Positions 38,190 to 51,539 of a stretch of DNA of 64,000 nt are shown piece after piece. Each line of letters starts with the position of its first letter. Within the stretch, counting starts at the first letter, position 1. Position numbers and translations under genes: made by a program. The notes below the pieces were generated by a model that was given only the letters and a program-made list of their open reading frames with translations, searched no databases and was not told where the DNA came from. The stretch comes from Pseudoscleropodium purum. Taxonomy: Eukaryota > Streptophyta > Bryopsida > Hypnales > Brachytheciaceae. Location of the stretch: the NCBI GenBank assembly GCA_963969395.1, contig OZ017795.1:23231063-23295062 (forward strand), written 5' to 3'.

Positions 38190-39180
38190 GATAGTAGATC
38201 ATAGGGATCTATTTCCTTGTTTCTATAAAATGGATCACATAATGATTGAATTGAATATGAATGACATAATTCAAATACTTTAAATTGAATGGCACTTATA
38301 CTTTGTTCAATTTAATTGCTTCTTAGTCTATAAATAATGATTATCATTTATTAAATTTTGATTTTTGATATTAATTAGATTTGATAACAATTGAAATCCT
38401 GTAAATCCACCATCACAAAAGATCTTTAAAAAATCCTCATCTACATAACCTTGATTCAATGTCAAAAAACATACCTTGTTTTTTTATTTACATTATTGTA
38501 GCTTTTGTAAGAATAAAGTCTATTACAAAAATTTAATACCTAGTTGTTTGAATACTACTATAATTATAAATAAAAACCTTTTGCATCTTATCTTCACATG
38601 TCATATATGTCTCACAAAAGTCTTAAAGTAAAGACAAGTACTTAGTGCATTGCCGCCTTCCTAGGACATTTCTTAGCCAAAGAAAAATTTATTCATTGTA
38701 TATAACATTGGAAATCCAACAAATGCGTGCCCAAAACTATGTGCATTGTTCTACTATCAAACAATAATCCATTAAATCATCAACATATCTTCAATAAGCA
38801 TTCTCTAGATGACATCAATACATGTATTTTTCTTGAATTTTTTCTCCAAAGATTTTTGGATACATTGCAAGACATGACAAATTATTTTGCTAAAATGAAA
38901 AAAACCTACAAATTCAAAAGAACAAAAGAAAACGATGTTGGCTTCAACAAAAAAATATCATTTAGATTTTGTTGAAAACCCTATTTCTAATGCGTTTCAA
39001 CATGTTAATTTTCACATAGTCTTATTATACAAGTCAAAAGGTTATTTGACATTATATGACAAAGAGGGAGAATATTTTGTTGTTTTGTTTGAAAGAGACC
39101 AAGAGATTTTACAAGGCTCAATTCTAAAATTAGCAAAAAAAACTCCACATACAATATTTAATGATGTTATGTAAATATAA
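38190..39180 (+). pseudogene. Decayed element remnant D, copy 1
   Basis: The left part (about 38,190-38,540) aligns with 46,325-46,650. The open frame that ends at 39,174 contains KGYLTLYDKEGEYF, FERDQEILQGS and PHTIFNDVM; a frame-broken version (VKRYVTFYG, KDQQIIQDSS, HIIFNNFM) lies at about 47,410-47,560. Two independent copies of the same peptide text show that this derives from an old coding repeat, probably a transposon. The family is not recognised. There is no intact start-to-end gene. Confidence 0.45.
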
Positions 39181-42100
39181 ATTTAAAATCTAAAATATCT
39201 ATAAATGAAGCATTGCAATATCCCTATTGCTTTTGTGCTAATTGAAGATAGTGATGTAGTCTTACTAAAAAATGGTATAAGCTCTTAGAATTAAAAAAAT
39301 AACATATCTAATGTAAATAGTTTGAGTTATGAGATTAAAAGTATTCATTATAGATTTCTTGAATACATATGATTGTTGGTGTTCATGGCTAAGAATGTCA
39401 AGAAGTAGTCTTAATCAAAATAGAAACATAATTCATCATTTTTATATGAAGGATTACAATAAATTTAATTAATACAAGCTACAAGCTATGTTTTTCTAAT
39501 TACCTTTCAACTATTATTTGTTCACATTAATATGGGCATCAAACCTCAATTTGGAGTTGAAAATAGAAATTACAATCATCTTTGTTATCATTAAATGTTG
39601 TAAATTTGTAATGTTAAAATAGAATGTCTAAAACACAAAATTAATTAACAAGCATATGTATTGAAACAAGGTAAAACCAATTTCGGGTGCTTATGAGTGA
39701 AGTCTAAGATTGGAATACAAAAAATCATACTACACTTGTTTTATTCACATGTCATCAAAAAGGCATTTATAATTAGTGTTAGAGATGCTTCTAAACAATA
39801 GTATATATTTTTTCCCATGGAAAGACCTACATAACCAATTAAACCAATTGAGGATCTTCTTATTGTCACTTTTTTTGTATAGGCAAAATATATTTTCACT
39901 ATTGATAATAAGAAATGAAAGTATTCATTACTGATTCCATGAATTTATATCAGATTTATGTTGTTAAAGCCTAAAGATGATTGACTAAAATAAAATGGCT
40001 TTATTTTTGACATATCACGTATCTAACTAGTTTATACAATCTAAAAGCTTTGTCATGTTATTTGATGACGAGTAGTTGGTAGGCTCTATATAGGGCTTTG
40101 TAGAGATTAGTTGTAGACATGATATAGCCAAAATAGCCATGTATTGACCATTGGGGGCTACTAATGTTTTAAACTATTTGAGGTGTGAACAAAGGTATTT
40201 TAGGGTGCCATTGGGGTGGTTGTAACCCTAGGTAGCTTCTTTGCTCATTCATTGTCTTCAAGTCTTGTGTATGTTGTAGTTTTTTAGTTGAAAGGAATTG
40301 GAGTACAAAACGTAATGATGGTTGGTTGTTATATTAATCTTTACTAAGCTTGGTATTATTCCTCAATTTATGTGATTTTTGCAAGATTAATCCAATTAAG
40401 ACAAAGTAGAAGCAACCTTGAATGTTTAGGAAGCTTATTATTGAATAGTTGGTCATTTATACCTTATTGTAGTGTAAATTTGCTTTGAAAAACGTGTAAG
40501 TTTTCTAGTGCTTGGAGTTTAAGACATCTCCTATAAAAAATGTAGAGTGACACGATGGCTTACCTTCTTCAATTATTTTTTTATCCTTTAATTTAGGACA
40601 TCTTTGCTTTTAAATTAGGCAAGCTACTTCATATCATAAATCTTTATTTTGGTGTTGAAATTGTAAGCTTCATTTTTTATATTTGCACATTGTAATTTTA
40701 AGAAAGATTGAATTCTAATAATACAAAAAGCATATCAATAAAGTGTCAAAACTAGTAATTCCTATACCTATGGCTAAAGTCCAAGGAATAATCTCAATAC
40801 AATTGCTTTATTCATGTAAGTGTCATTGAATCGAATTTATTGTATACTTGTCCAAAAGTGAGCATAAACTAAAGAAGGTTTAAAATAAACTATACTTGAT
40901 TTGACAAAGATGTCGTAAAGTTTGCTATTTTCTAACATTTTTGCCATTTTGACTAAGTTTGTCATTTGACATGTAAACTAAATCTAGTCAATCTTTTAGC
41001 TCTATTATGATTGAGATACTAGATTTGTTAAATATATTATGTCATGAATGGTGATTCTGAAGAAGTGGGTTGAAGATGCCTACAATAAAACTTAAGAAAG
41101 AAAAATTTTATATGAGGAGAAGCTTCAATCAATTGTTGTCTATCTTTCTCTCTTGTATTCACTTCAATTAGATAGGGGTACACTACTTTGTTCATATCCT
41201 TCATTGAAATCTTTCTTTTGAGCCAAAGCTCCCAGTAGCTACAAGAGACAAAAATGTCAAAAATAAACTCTAAACCTTCATTCACTTTTTGTGGTAAATA
41301 GGTATTTCTCAACAAAGGTTTGAGTGGATGGATATCACTTAGGAGAAATATATGATGTTTATTGGACAAATGTTCTTTTTAAATATCTAAAAGCAATTTC
41401 ATAGCCTATTGGTATTTTTTCTTTGGCTATTGTATACTTGCAAAAATTTGGTAGGTTTAATGTATACAATCACTATTTTTTTATAGTCTCTTTTTAAAAG
41501 GACTTTATGAATTTAAAATCTTAAAATTGGGCAAGTTTTTTACTCACCATTGAGGGTTTGTTAGTCCCTCCTCCATGTCCTTCTAATACATGTCTCTCCT
41601 TAGTTAAAAGAATAGCCATACATCTCTTTTTCAATTATTAGAAGACAATAGTATTAATTTTTGTGATTTAAACATCATTAAGTACCATAGCAATTTTTTA
41701 ACCTTGGATGTGTGACATCAAGAGGATGTACTATAGATTATATTGAATTGTCCTAATTTAATTATGCCATGTGAAGTATAAATTAATTTTAACCACATGG
41801 ATGATAAGCTGGATCTAGAAGCTTTGATTTGACTAGCCCCACATGAGTTGTCAACTTTGACATATTTGAGTCTTCACATGTCTAAACCATACCATGTTGA
41901 TGGGTGGTGATTAATATTATTTGGAAATTTATGAGTTATGTTTGACTATGGGTTTTATTTGATCATAGGGATGTGAACCCATTAATTAAAATGGCATTCT
42001 AGAACATAAGGATTTGACTTAACTATGTCCTTAGTACCCCAAGCTTAATTTTAGGGTTTCAAGACTAAGTTTTCTTGGTTTCCAAGTTATTCTTCTATGG

Positions 42101-42560
42101 TTTCCAAGGCAAAGAAGAAGTATAAATATTTAGATGAAACTTATCTCCAACATCTTGTACCAACACATGGTGAATGGTAATCTATGTGTTATAAGGAAGC
42201 TTTGGAAGTGATTGCAAGTGTGAGGAGAGAGATGGTATCTTCACAAGTCCCTTGTGATTTACAGTTTGTGTGACTATATTTTATTGTTCATTTACTTGTG
42301 TGAGGTTTTGAGTTACTTGATGTTTTTCTATTGTGATTGCAATGATACACTATTGTGAGCTATAGACACCTTACATGCGCAAATCTAACCAACTACGTGT
42401 TTGTTGGATTGTATGGGTGGAAGTGAGGTTCATAGCCTCTTTAGTAAATTCACCATGATAGCTTACTTCAAGTTCATGACTATTTCCTTTGGGGTTACTA
42501 AACCATGTTGTTAGAAGGTTTTAGTAAATGGTATGAACAATGATTAAAGAGAAGTATTAA
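39181..42560. other. AT-rich intergenic DNA with element D fragments
   Basis: The segment at about 40,840-41,030 aligns with 47,050-47,235 ('catttttgccat-ttgactaagtttgtcattt' and following), so it belongs with the remnants at 38.2 kb and 46.3 kb. A minus-strand open frame at 41,037-41,369 lies in the same area without a recognisable domain. No intact gene is present. Confidence 0.4.
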
Positions 42561-42569
42561 AGAGAATTT

Positions 42570-42990
42570 GGTGGCTCTATTGATTTGATGGCTTGACTTG
42601 AGGTGTATCCATCTTATCAAATTAAAATTTTTGGAAATTATTAGTACTATAAGTCTATAATTTCTTTGGGAATTTTTAGAGCCTTGATGATTTGATGGCC
42701 TAACATGTGGAGTGCCTGTTGTATCAATTCAAGCTTAGAAATTATTAGTCTATGATTTCTTTGAGATTTTAAGAGCCTTGTTGATTTGATGGGTTTACTT
42801 TGGAAGTACCTTTTTTATCAATTAAATTTAGAAATGATTAGTGATGTTATGTCCATAATTTCCTTGTGATATTTTATAGCTCTATTGATTTGATGGCTTA
42901 GCTTGCAAAGTGCCTAGCTTATCAATTTAAGGTTAGAAATTATTAGTCTTGGAAAGGCTATGATTTTTCTAGAACTTTATAAAAAAGGTC
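42570..42990 (+). repeat. ~100-bp tandem array, 4 diverged copies
   Basis: The anchor 'tgatttgatgg' occurs at 42,581, 42,688, 42,782 and 42,886, each time followed by a 'tagaaattattagt' block and 'tgatttctttg-gatttt-agagcc' block. Units are about 94-107 bp. Confidence 0.8.
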
Positions 42991-44715
42991 CTATATACAG
43001 ATGTCCCTCCCATCCACCTGGGTTACCTAAACCAATGAGGAGTCACTAGAACTCTAACTACCCAGATTGACTTTTTAGTTTTATAGTTAAAGATTGTGTA
43101 TCACAATCAAACATAAAGAAGGTAAGTCATTCCTAATTTGTACCTAAACCATGACTAACATATATGTATACAAGGAACATTCAAGTCATTTGTCTTAAAA
43201 TCTACATGTATTTGAATCAACCAATAAAAATGAGAGTGACTAGTAGCCCAAATCCTTATGCAATTTGCAAGCATGATTAGATATAGGATCAAGCAATATA
43301 CATACTCTACCCTTAGAAGAACTTAAATTTAAAAATTGTTGAAAAAGTGGGACTTAGATTGAATGGTGAATGATGCACCTTTACAAGGTATTTTTTTCTC
43401 TTAATTTTCATTGCTTCGATTAAAAAAGATTTAATACTAATTCATACTAATTTTGATAATATTTACAAGTGCACATGCAAGGGAGGCCTCTTTGCACAAA
43501 TGTGGAGGACATAAAATAATGTTTTTTAGATTCCCTTTGGTAGGAACATGGTTACCTACTATAGAAATATACCACAAAAATTTCAACCAAAAATCATTAA
43601 TTTCAACCGGCATTCAATATTAAAAAAATCCTAAACTCAAAAGCATAACTATTTAATAAAATTGATTTTTTTTATTTTTGAAAAATAAGGGATATAATTG
43701 CATTCAAAAATTCTAGAAATTTGTTTTTTTATTTCGGGCATTGGATTCATAATTCAAAAGTTATAGCATTGGACACAAACCGGTTTTTCAAAATGCTACA
43801 TAAAACGGCCACAACTTCTTGCAACTATCCTTTGCAAGTCTTTGCATCACTCATTGACACTTTTCAAGGTGCAATGTAGGACTCTATATGAATTGACTTT
43901 TAATTTATGCCAACTTGTAAAAGATTGATTAGTATAGACTTAATTCTTTCTCATCTATTTTGTAGATGCTTGGGAAATAGCAAACCTTTCATTGTTGTAC
44001 CCAAGTCAAGTATACTCTAACTGAAACATTTTTTAGTTAGTATATGCTCATATTTGGACAACTTTGCAAATATTCTATTAATTATATATATGTGAACAAA
44101 GAGAATGAGCTAATATTATAGCTTGGAGCCTTGAACTCCAGTTATAAGTATTAGGAAAAGAAGGGAACTAACCAAAAAAATTTCTTTGAAATGACTTAGG
44201 ACATAAAAATAAGTAAAAGTATAAACACAAGAAATTGTGTGTCTAGATAATATTACCTATATAATTATAATGATATATTATACTAAAATATAATCAATTA
44301 TATTTATATTATTGTATACCATAAATAATTCTTTACAAACAAGGTTATTGGTAATCTTTACTATCATAGTAATCTTCTTAATAAAAACATTCACTACTAA
44401 AATATTTTGAAATGCATTAGAAGAGTTTTGGGGGGTCTAGAAGCCTGTTTTGGGCCTATTTCCCCACAGTTGTTCCCCGCAGCGAGGAGAACAGCCTGCT
44501 GTCAAAAAAAAAATTTCATAAAAAAAATTAAAATAAATAAATAAATAAAAATTAGTCTCCAAATACAAATAAATAAATAAATTTTGGTCAATGATGTGGC
44601 AGAGTCTCAGCCATATCAGACCACTACACCGAACTTGTTTCCTACGTTTGCAAGCTATGATAACTTGCAGGCATCCAAAGGCCCCAAAAATCTTCTAATG
44701 CCAAAGGCAACTTTA
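42991..44715. other. AT-rich intergenic DNA
   Basis: No gene is seen. There is a short GC-richer patch at about 44,450-44,500 and AAAT microsatellites at 44,527-44,582. Frames on both strands are interrupted. Confidence 0.45.
44527..44582 (+). repeat. (AAAT)n microsatellites
   Basis: Two short runs of AAAT tetramers separated by about 20 bases. Confidence 0.85.
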
Positions 44716-44723
44716 GTACCAAG

Positions 44724-45013
44724 CAGGGTTGACGAATGTCAACGTCCGCCCCAAAATAGCGTCCGTTTTCCGGACGTCCGGACGCTAGCGGATGCAGCGT
44801 CCCGACCACCGTCGGAAAGCGGACGGGCGAGGCGGACGCCCAAATCGTGCGGACCAGATTAGTCCGTGCGTCGATCGGACGGCCGTAATCGGGCGGACGG
44901 ACGAACAAGCGGACGGGTGGACGGGGGACAGGTGGACGCTGCGTCCACCAGGACGCGAATGTCAGCGGACGCTGCGGACACAGCGGACGCGTCCGGACGT
45001 CGTGTCAACCCTG
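44724..45013. mobile_element. 290-bp GC-rich non-autonomous hAT-type element
   Basis: The element is bounded by a perfect 10-bp terminal inverted repeat (CAGGGTTGAC at 44,724, GTCAACCCTG ending at 45,013) and a perfect 8-bp target duplication GTACCAAG (44,716-44,723 and 45,014-45,021). An 8-bp duplication with CAGGG-type ends is the hallmark of the hAT superfamily. The inside is very GC- and CpG-rich, built from scattered GGACG/CGTCC motifs on both strands, and can form strong hairpins (for example CGTCCGGACG). It contains no transposase; overlapping open frames are by-products of composition. Confidence 0.88.
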
Positions 45014-45021
45014 GTACCAAG

Positions 45022-46320
45022 ATCTAGCTTCTATAATAATGTAAAGATTTACAAAGTCAAAAGTGTACAATTTATCTTAGTTTCCTTTCTACTATCATAT
45101 AGACTTTAAGAGTAGGGCCTTGAACCAAAAAAATGTATACCTTAAGAGAAAATCTAAAACAAATCACATTACAATATTCTTCTCTTTGTATACAATAATG
45201 TTTGTATGACAAGAGTTGTTTTTTATTGCTTGTGATTTATATCATATTCTTTAAGGTAATCCAAAACCTACACATAGAAGTCCATCAATCAAATTAAAGA
45301 ACATCTAATCATGGAGTGAAAGTCTTTAAAATATAATATAGAGTACACAATCATTTACTTTCTTTGACTCAATTCTAAAATGGGGGTATCATTTACATAT
45401 ATGAGGTCTAAAATGAGTTTATTAGATAACACAATATAGATGACATAATGTCAATGGTTGAGTCATGTTAATTAAGAGTTCACAATAAAAAAACATCATA
45501 ATTTTAGAGGACAATGAGGTTAAAAAATATGGCTACGCTTTGTTTAGATTAAGCGATCGACCAATAGAAGAACACAACTAAGCATATTGCAAATTTGTTT
45601 TGGTTGAGAAAGAGATTGAAGGTTTTTAATCCATAATGTTCATTCAACAAAAAGTCTCGATCTTCTTGATTCAAAAGTAGCATTTAAATCCATTCAATAA
45701 CAATCATGAGCCTCTCTAACCTCTACGCTAAAATTTTATGTATCCATCACCATCTAATAATCAATACATACTATTGATCAAAGCTTTTGATTCATTTCCA
45801 ATCAAATGTATGATCAAGTTTCTAGTAAATTGAAATAAAAATAAACTTAGAGAAGGCTTAAAAGAACTCACAATGACTTGGATTATAGGTTTTCTATTGA
45901 TTCTATGGTTGTCTTTACCAGTGATGACTATAATTTGTTGTTTAGACTTCTTTGAAACACATGCAACTCCTACTAGATAAAAAATATGTTTGTCTCGTTC
46001 AACAATATATTTTAAACCAAGGAAATCTCAATATTCATAGGATACAATAATTAACCTCTATAATGATGAAAGATTGGGCACTAGATTAAAAAAAGATACT
46101 TAAGAACAATAATCACTATGATCCTATATTGAATGGATATTGTCTAGTCTAAGAAATAGACAATTTAGGGACACCAAAGAACAAAGCTCAATTAATGAAA
46201 TGTTAATCCAATAATTATTTGAAAAATATTTGAAACCAATTCATGGAATTTGAACTTATCTTTCGTATTGTGTGTTAGATTGCTTATAATGTCTTGCAAT
46301 TCCCTAAGAGACTCATGGGA
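45022..46320. other. AT-rich intergenic DNA
   Basis: Frames in both directions are short and broken, and I see no RNA gene or transposon end. Confidence 0.45.
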
Positions 46321-46324
46321 TATA

Positions 46325-47560
46325 ACCATAGAAATCTATTCTCTTAGTTTCTATAATATAGATCATAGTCATAATAATCGGTTTAAGGTATCAATGATAT
46401 AATCCAAATATTTAGAACTAATGGCACTCATATATTGTTCAATTTTATTACCTTTTAGTTTACAAATAGTGATAATTTAAGTTAGATATTTAATAGGCAT
46501 TGTAACCATCAAAATCAAATCAAATCACCTTAACAAAAAGATTTTAAAGGAATCCACATCTACAAAAAGTAGATCGAGTGTTGATCAACAAACAAATGTG
46601 GTTTGTTTATTTACATTTCTATAGCTTTCAAGAAAGAATAAAGACTATTACAAACACTATATGTAAATTTTTCTCTAATATAATTAGTCATAAAATCACC
46701 AACTTACTTTTTATGAAGCATGTCCACAATGTCATTTCTATGTGCATCTTTTTTGAGATTGTCTTCCAATGTTTTCTAGATACATTGCATAAAGTATCAA
46801 ATATGTTAAAAATGAAATAGTTTCAAGAAGTCAATTGAAACTTTTCACATAGCATTATTATTTAAACAAGAAGGAATGGCTTACATTCAATGGTTAGCTA
46901 AGAAGGAACATGTTTTATAGTTGTTATTTTATTAAAATGAAATCCATATGTTATACAAAACATATCCACGTATAGTATTTTATAAAGTTACATATACAAA
47001 TGCTTGAGTCTTGAGATATATATATTTAATTAGAGGTCATTGCAAGTATTCTAGTGGAGTTTTCCAAAAGTAAAAATAAATTGAAGAAAGTTTAAAATGA
47101 ATTATACCTACCATGTGAGAGGTGTTGCACTCAATGTTGCAGAATCTACTATTCCTCCAACATTTTTGCCATGTTAAGTAAGTTTGTCATTTGGACATGT
47201 AAACAAACTCTAGTCAATCTTTCACCTCAATGATGACTAAGAGATTACATAAACCATATGTTGTATATAAATATAAATTTCAAGGAAGTGAAGGAACCTA
47301 TAAAAAATTTAAGAAAGAAAAGCTAAAGAAAATTATTGAGAAGAAATTTCATTGCTTCTTCATCCATCTTCGTTCTTTCTATATTCTTTATGTGGGATGT
47401 GCCTCAATACAAGTCAAAAGGTATGTGACATTCTATGGCTAAAAAGGGTAATATGTTAATGTTGGTTTATTACAAAAAGATCAACAAATCATACAAGATT
47501 CAAGTCTATAGTCAACAAAAGACCCTTAGCATATAATATTCAATAATTTTATGCAAACAC
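46325..47560 (+). pseudogene. Decayed element remnant D, copy 2
   Basis: Its left part aligns with 38,190-38,540, the 47,050-47,235 part with 40,840-41,030, and the 47,410-47,560 part with about 39,020-39,180. The order of shared blocks differs from copy 1, so deletions or rearrangements have occurred. The peptide text is broken by stops. It is the residue of an unrecognised coding repeat. Confidence 0.4.
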
Positions 47561-50440
47561 TTATTTCAAATCTGACATATATTTATCTATGGTCCACTAA
47601 AAGAGACAACTGTTGACTTTGTGCTAAATGAAAGCAATCAGGTAGTCATACTATTGAATATTATGAGCGTGATTGTAAAATTTAAATAGATTCAAATCCA
47701 ATGTAAAAATTTTGAGCCACTCGAGACTAAAAATATTTATTTTAGATTCTTTGGAGAGAGAGAGAAATTCAGATCTAGTCACCCCATTGTTGGGCTCTTT
47801 CTTTCATGTAATTCATTGTTAAGAAAATATTATTCCATTTCAAGATTGGTAAAATTTTTTTCAAAGTTCTGTCAATTCAACATATTTTGGTAAGAGACGC
47901 TAAAAGTACTCTCATCATTAAGTCGATATTACTTAAAACATTTATATCTAATGCCAAACCATGTAGTTGAGAGCAAACATGTGGCTAACTTCAAGATTAG
48001 TAGGATCAATTCTAGGAGGGAAGGCGGGAATATATTCCTTTCTTTAGAAATACCATCCTCTCATCAACGACTATTTGTTATCACAACTTATAAATCTAAT
48101 CAAGATTCCTTTAGCTAGGAGTAATTATACTCAAGATCAATATAGCCATTACCAAGAGGAAGGATGGGCACATACATTTATATACCCCATTCTTTTCATC
48201 AAGAAAACGCAAAACAAATCAAATATCATTAACATAGCATGTATCAATGGTCCGATTCATAGGAAATTTAAAAAAATAAAAAAAATCACTATAGTAGACA
48301 TTCTCAAGCAATATGAGAACATATCAAAAGACGAATGAATAAGTTCAACGGGAAAGAAAACATGTTGCCTATAAAACCAAGGCATATCCTTCATCTTAGG
48401 CCATCATGCCTCACTTGTGCATATGCCCACAAACCAACACAAAGTAAGTTAGTAGACGTACACAAGGTATTTATAGCACGACAACAGTTGTTATCCTAAT
48501 CCGAGATTTCAAGACACAAGTGCACTGGTACTGTTCATTGGCTCGGCATGGCAATACAAAGCATAAGAACAACCAACACAATTAACAACCGTAAATTGAG
48601 CTTTCAATCAGTAAATACACACATGAAAGCATAGATTGTAGAACCTAAGTAGCAATCGAAGTTTCCATGGTATCAAGAGTTCTTCTTATTGACTTATGCT
48701 CGTACTAGTGTTGTGTTGAGTTAGCAAGATCAAGGTAGCTTCTGCGCGCGCTACATTGATGCTAGCAACAAAAAGTTGTGTATCAGGTTTGCAGACCCGT
48801 CTTTAAGGCACGAAGCATGAGGGTTTGGCTAAGGATCAATACCCTTCAAGTATATCTAGCTCACCACTTGACCATCTTATACCCGTAGCTTTGCTAGGGT
48901 ATAAGCTTGTATTACTAGAGTTGAGTGTACTTAGAGGAAACAACTATGTTGTATTTTAATTTTATTCACTTATCATGGTATTGAATCTCCAATGATCATG
49001 CCACAATTATATGCATATATTTATGTGTGTTGCTTGGACGTGTTTTTAGAGAGATGGAGAGATGGAAAGAGAGAGAGAAGGCGAGGGCGAGGACGAGGGG
49101 GTGAGGGTGAAGGTGAGAACAAGAGAGAGAGTGAAAGGGGTCAAGAGGAGGAGAGGAAGAGGGGGGGAGAGATAGATGTTAATGTCAAAGTCTAAGAATA
49201 TCAACAACTAGCCCTAATCTAGTGTTAAATAATTTTATACAAACACATTTTTAACTTTAGGGATGTATACCTATAGGTACTTGATGAAATTTATAGAAGG
49301 CAACAATATATTTATGTACTTTAGAGTAAATGCATGGATGAGTATCTCAATAAACTTGTCCGCTTTTCAAAAGAATTTTGGAAGACCTAAAAAATATATG
49401 AAGTTGAGATGTAAAAGAGAAATTTTTGTTTTAGAATACAATGGAGTTTCATCAAATAAATTTTTAAGTTGTTTTACAAGAATTTTACTTGTATAAAAGG
49501 TGCATTTCTTTAATGCAAATAAACCCAAACCAAGTATAATATTGACATTGAACCAAGATTATGCAGATGTGGATTCCATCAAGACCTTTTTGTGATGGTG
49601 GATCGGTTTGATCTTGATGAATGCAATGTCTAAAGAATATCAACTCCAAAATTTAGTAGGTGATCATTATTATTGTCAAAGCAAAAAACAATTATGAACA
49701 ATGCATAAGTGCTATCAATTTCATATGTTTGGATTACATCATTCATATCTAACCCTATCATTGTGTCATTCAAATGATACTAACAATAAAATAGATGTCT
49801 ATGGTTATACCTATCCCAAGGCTCTCAAGTTGTTGGAGAATATCATTATCAATATAACACATAATAAAGAGGGTAAGTCCAACTACTTCAAGCAATATTC
49901 AAATACTGAATTGCATAACACTTCATTTATTAAACTTGTCATCCATTGTCTCCTTGTCTATTACTTTGACTATCCATTCTATATCAAATCATTGCCTTGT
50001 TTTTAATACCTCTTTTCAAAGCCAATCAATCATCATGATAGAGATTATTGTATCATTATAAATGTGGAGATATTCCTTTATGTAAATAAATTGTAAAGAG
50101 ATATATTTGATTAGATGGGAATTGAATTTGTTTTTGGCATTGAATATCTATTCACAATCATCAATATTAATGGCAATAATAGTTCTATTGGAGTTTCTAT
50201 AATCAAGCTAGCTGTAAATTCTTCTAAAACCTCCTATGAGTTTATTTTTATTTCCATTCATCATGTTGTAGATGGTAATATAATACATAATCTATTAGAG
50301 TAGAAAGGCTCAAACTTATTATAGGATGTAATTGAATGCTAAAGTATGCTTTTGAATCAAATACATTCATGCTTCACATTGATTTTAATGAACATTATGG
50401 ATATTAATCTTTCTTTTTCAACCAAAAAAAATTTTGCAAC
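47561..50440. other. Intergenic DNA with purine tract and a possible LTR primer-binding-like site
   Basis: No gene is supported. Between 48,400 and 48,960 the composition is more balanced; 'tggtatcaagag' at about 48,669 resembles, with one extra base, the primer-binding site of LTR retrotransposons that use initiator Met-tRNA. No second LTR is visible. Open frames at 49,263-49,496 and 49,701-50,006 are unrecognised and may belong to decayed repeats. Confidence 0.3.
49049..49186 (+). repeat. Purine-rich (GA/GGA) tract
   Basis: About 135 bases of almost pure purine on the plus strand, made of GAGA, GGAGA and GAGGGC-like motifs. The Arg/Glu-rich open frame that crosses it (48,992-49,195) is a by-product. 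Confidence 0.9.
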
Positions 50441-51539
50441 GTCCACAATTCGGGGATGCTAGTATGTGAGCTTGTGAGCATGAGCCTATGAGCCTATGAG
50501 CCTACATTTTTTTGTTCTATTTAGAGTTTGTATATCCATCAAGAACCTATGACCATGGAATTAGAAATAAGGATTTTTAGTCCAAATGAAGAACAAATGA
50601 ATATGCTACTATGCAATTTTGTACCAAAAAATTGAACAAATATATTTTCAAAAATTGAGATATAGTCAAAATAAATAGAGTTTGTAAGCAAGTATATGAT
50701 AAAAATAGATGTGATGGTTTAAGATGTCTTAGTACAAAATTCTTAAATATAAAATTGGGATACATCATAACAACATCATAGAAATGACATTTATAAAGTT
50801 TAAAATAGAAGGACCAACAAGTATAAGTCATAAAGACTAAACATAATATGGTGATAAGCAAAGGCTCTAAACATTATAAACACTAAATCATAAATAATGC
50901 TTTTGAATGATTAAATAATAAATGTAGTCTTCATTATAGATCTTTATAAAAATTTAAAAGATGAAAATGGTCCACTGATTTTATTTTATTTTTATTACTA
51001 TATTTGAAAATAAAAACAAAAATATCTTAAACATCGAATATTGAAAATAAATATAGTAGTCATACGTTATACACCAAATAAATTTACTAACCTTGAATGA
51101 CCTAAACAATCATTTTTTTAATCGATCTCTTTTTTTGAATTGTCTTTTTTTGAATTTTATTTTTTCTAAAAATAATAGTAATTTCTAAAAAATAGTATAT
51201 ATATATAATTAATTTCAATGATAGTAGTTTGATTTAATTCCAAGTTAAACTTCACTTTGTGGAATTTTATAAAGTTTAGTGATAAAGTGTGATTCAAGGC
51301 TCATGATTTACAAAAGAATATAGTATTCCACAACAATATGCACATAATCAAAAATAGTAGGCAAAAGATCCATACCATCTACAAGATAGTTAATAGATAC
51401 TAAATCAACCACAACATCAAAAGGCTTTTTTGTCTCAATAGGCAACTACCATATACAAAATTTTAAATAGAATAATGTAACAATTGAATAAAAAGGTTCA
51501 AAAAATATTATTATTTAAATAATAAAAATAGACAAGTAC

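Noticed and set aside
44584..45109. Overlapping open frames on both strands
   Set aside because: They lie in the GC-rich hAT-type element and reflect the lack of stop codons in GC-rich DNA.
48660..48690. Possible LTR retrotransposon primer-binding site
   Set aside because: One extra base against the Met-tRNA consensus and no paired LTRs found; kept only as a note.
48992..49195. Arg/Glu-rich 67-codon open frame
   Set aside because: Produced entirely by the purine tract; no start context and no homology signal.
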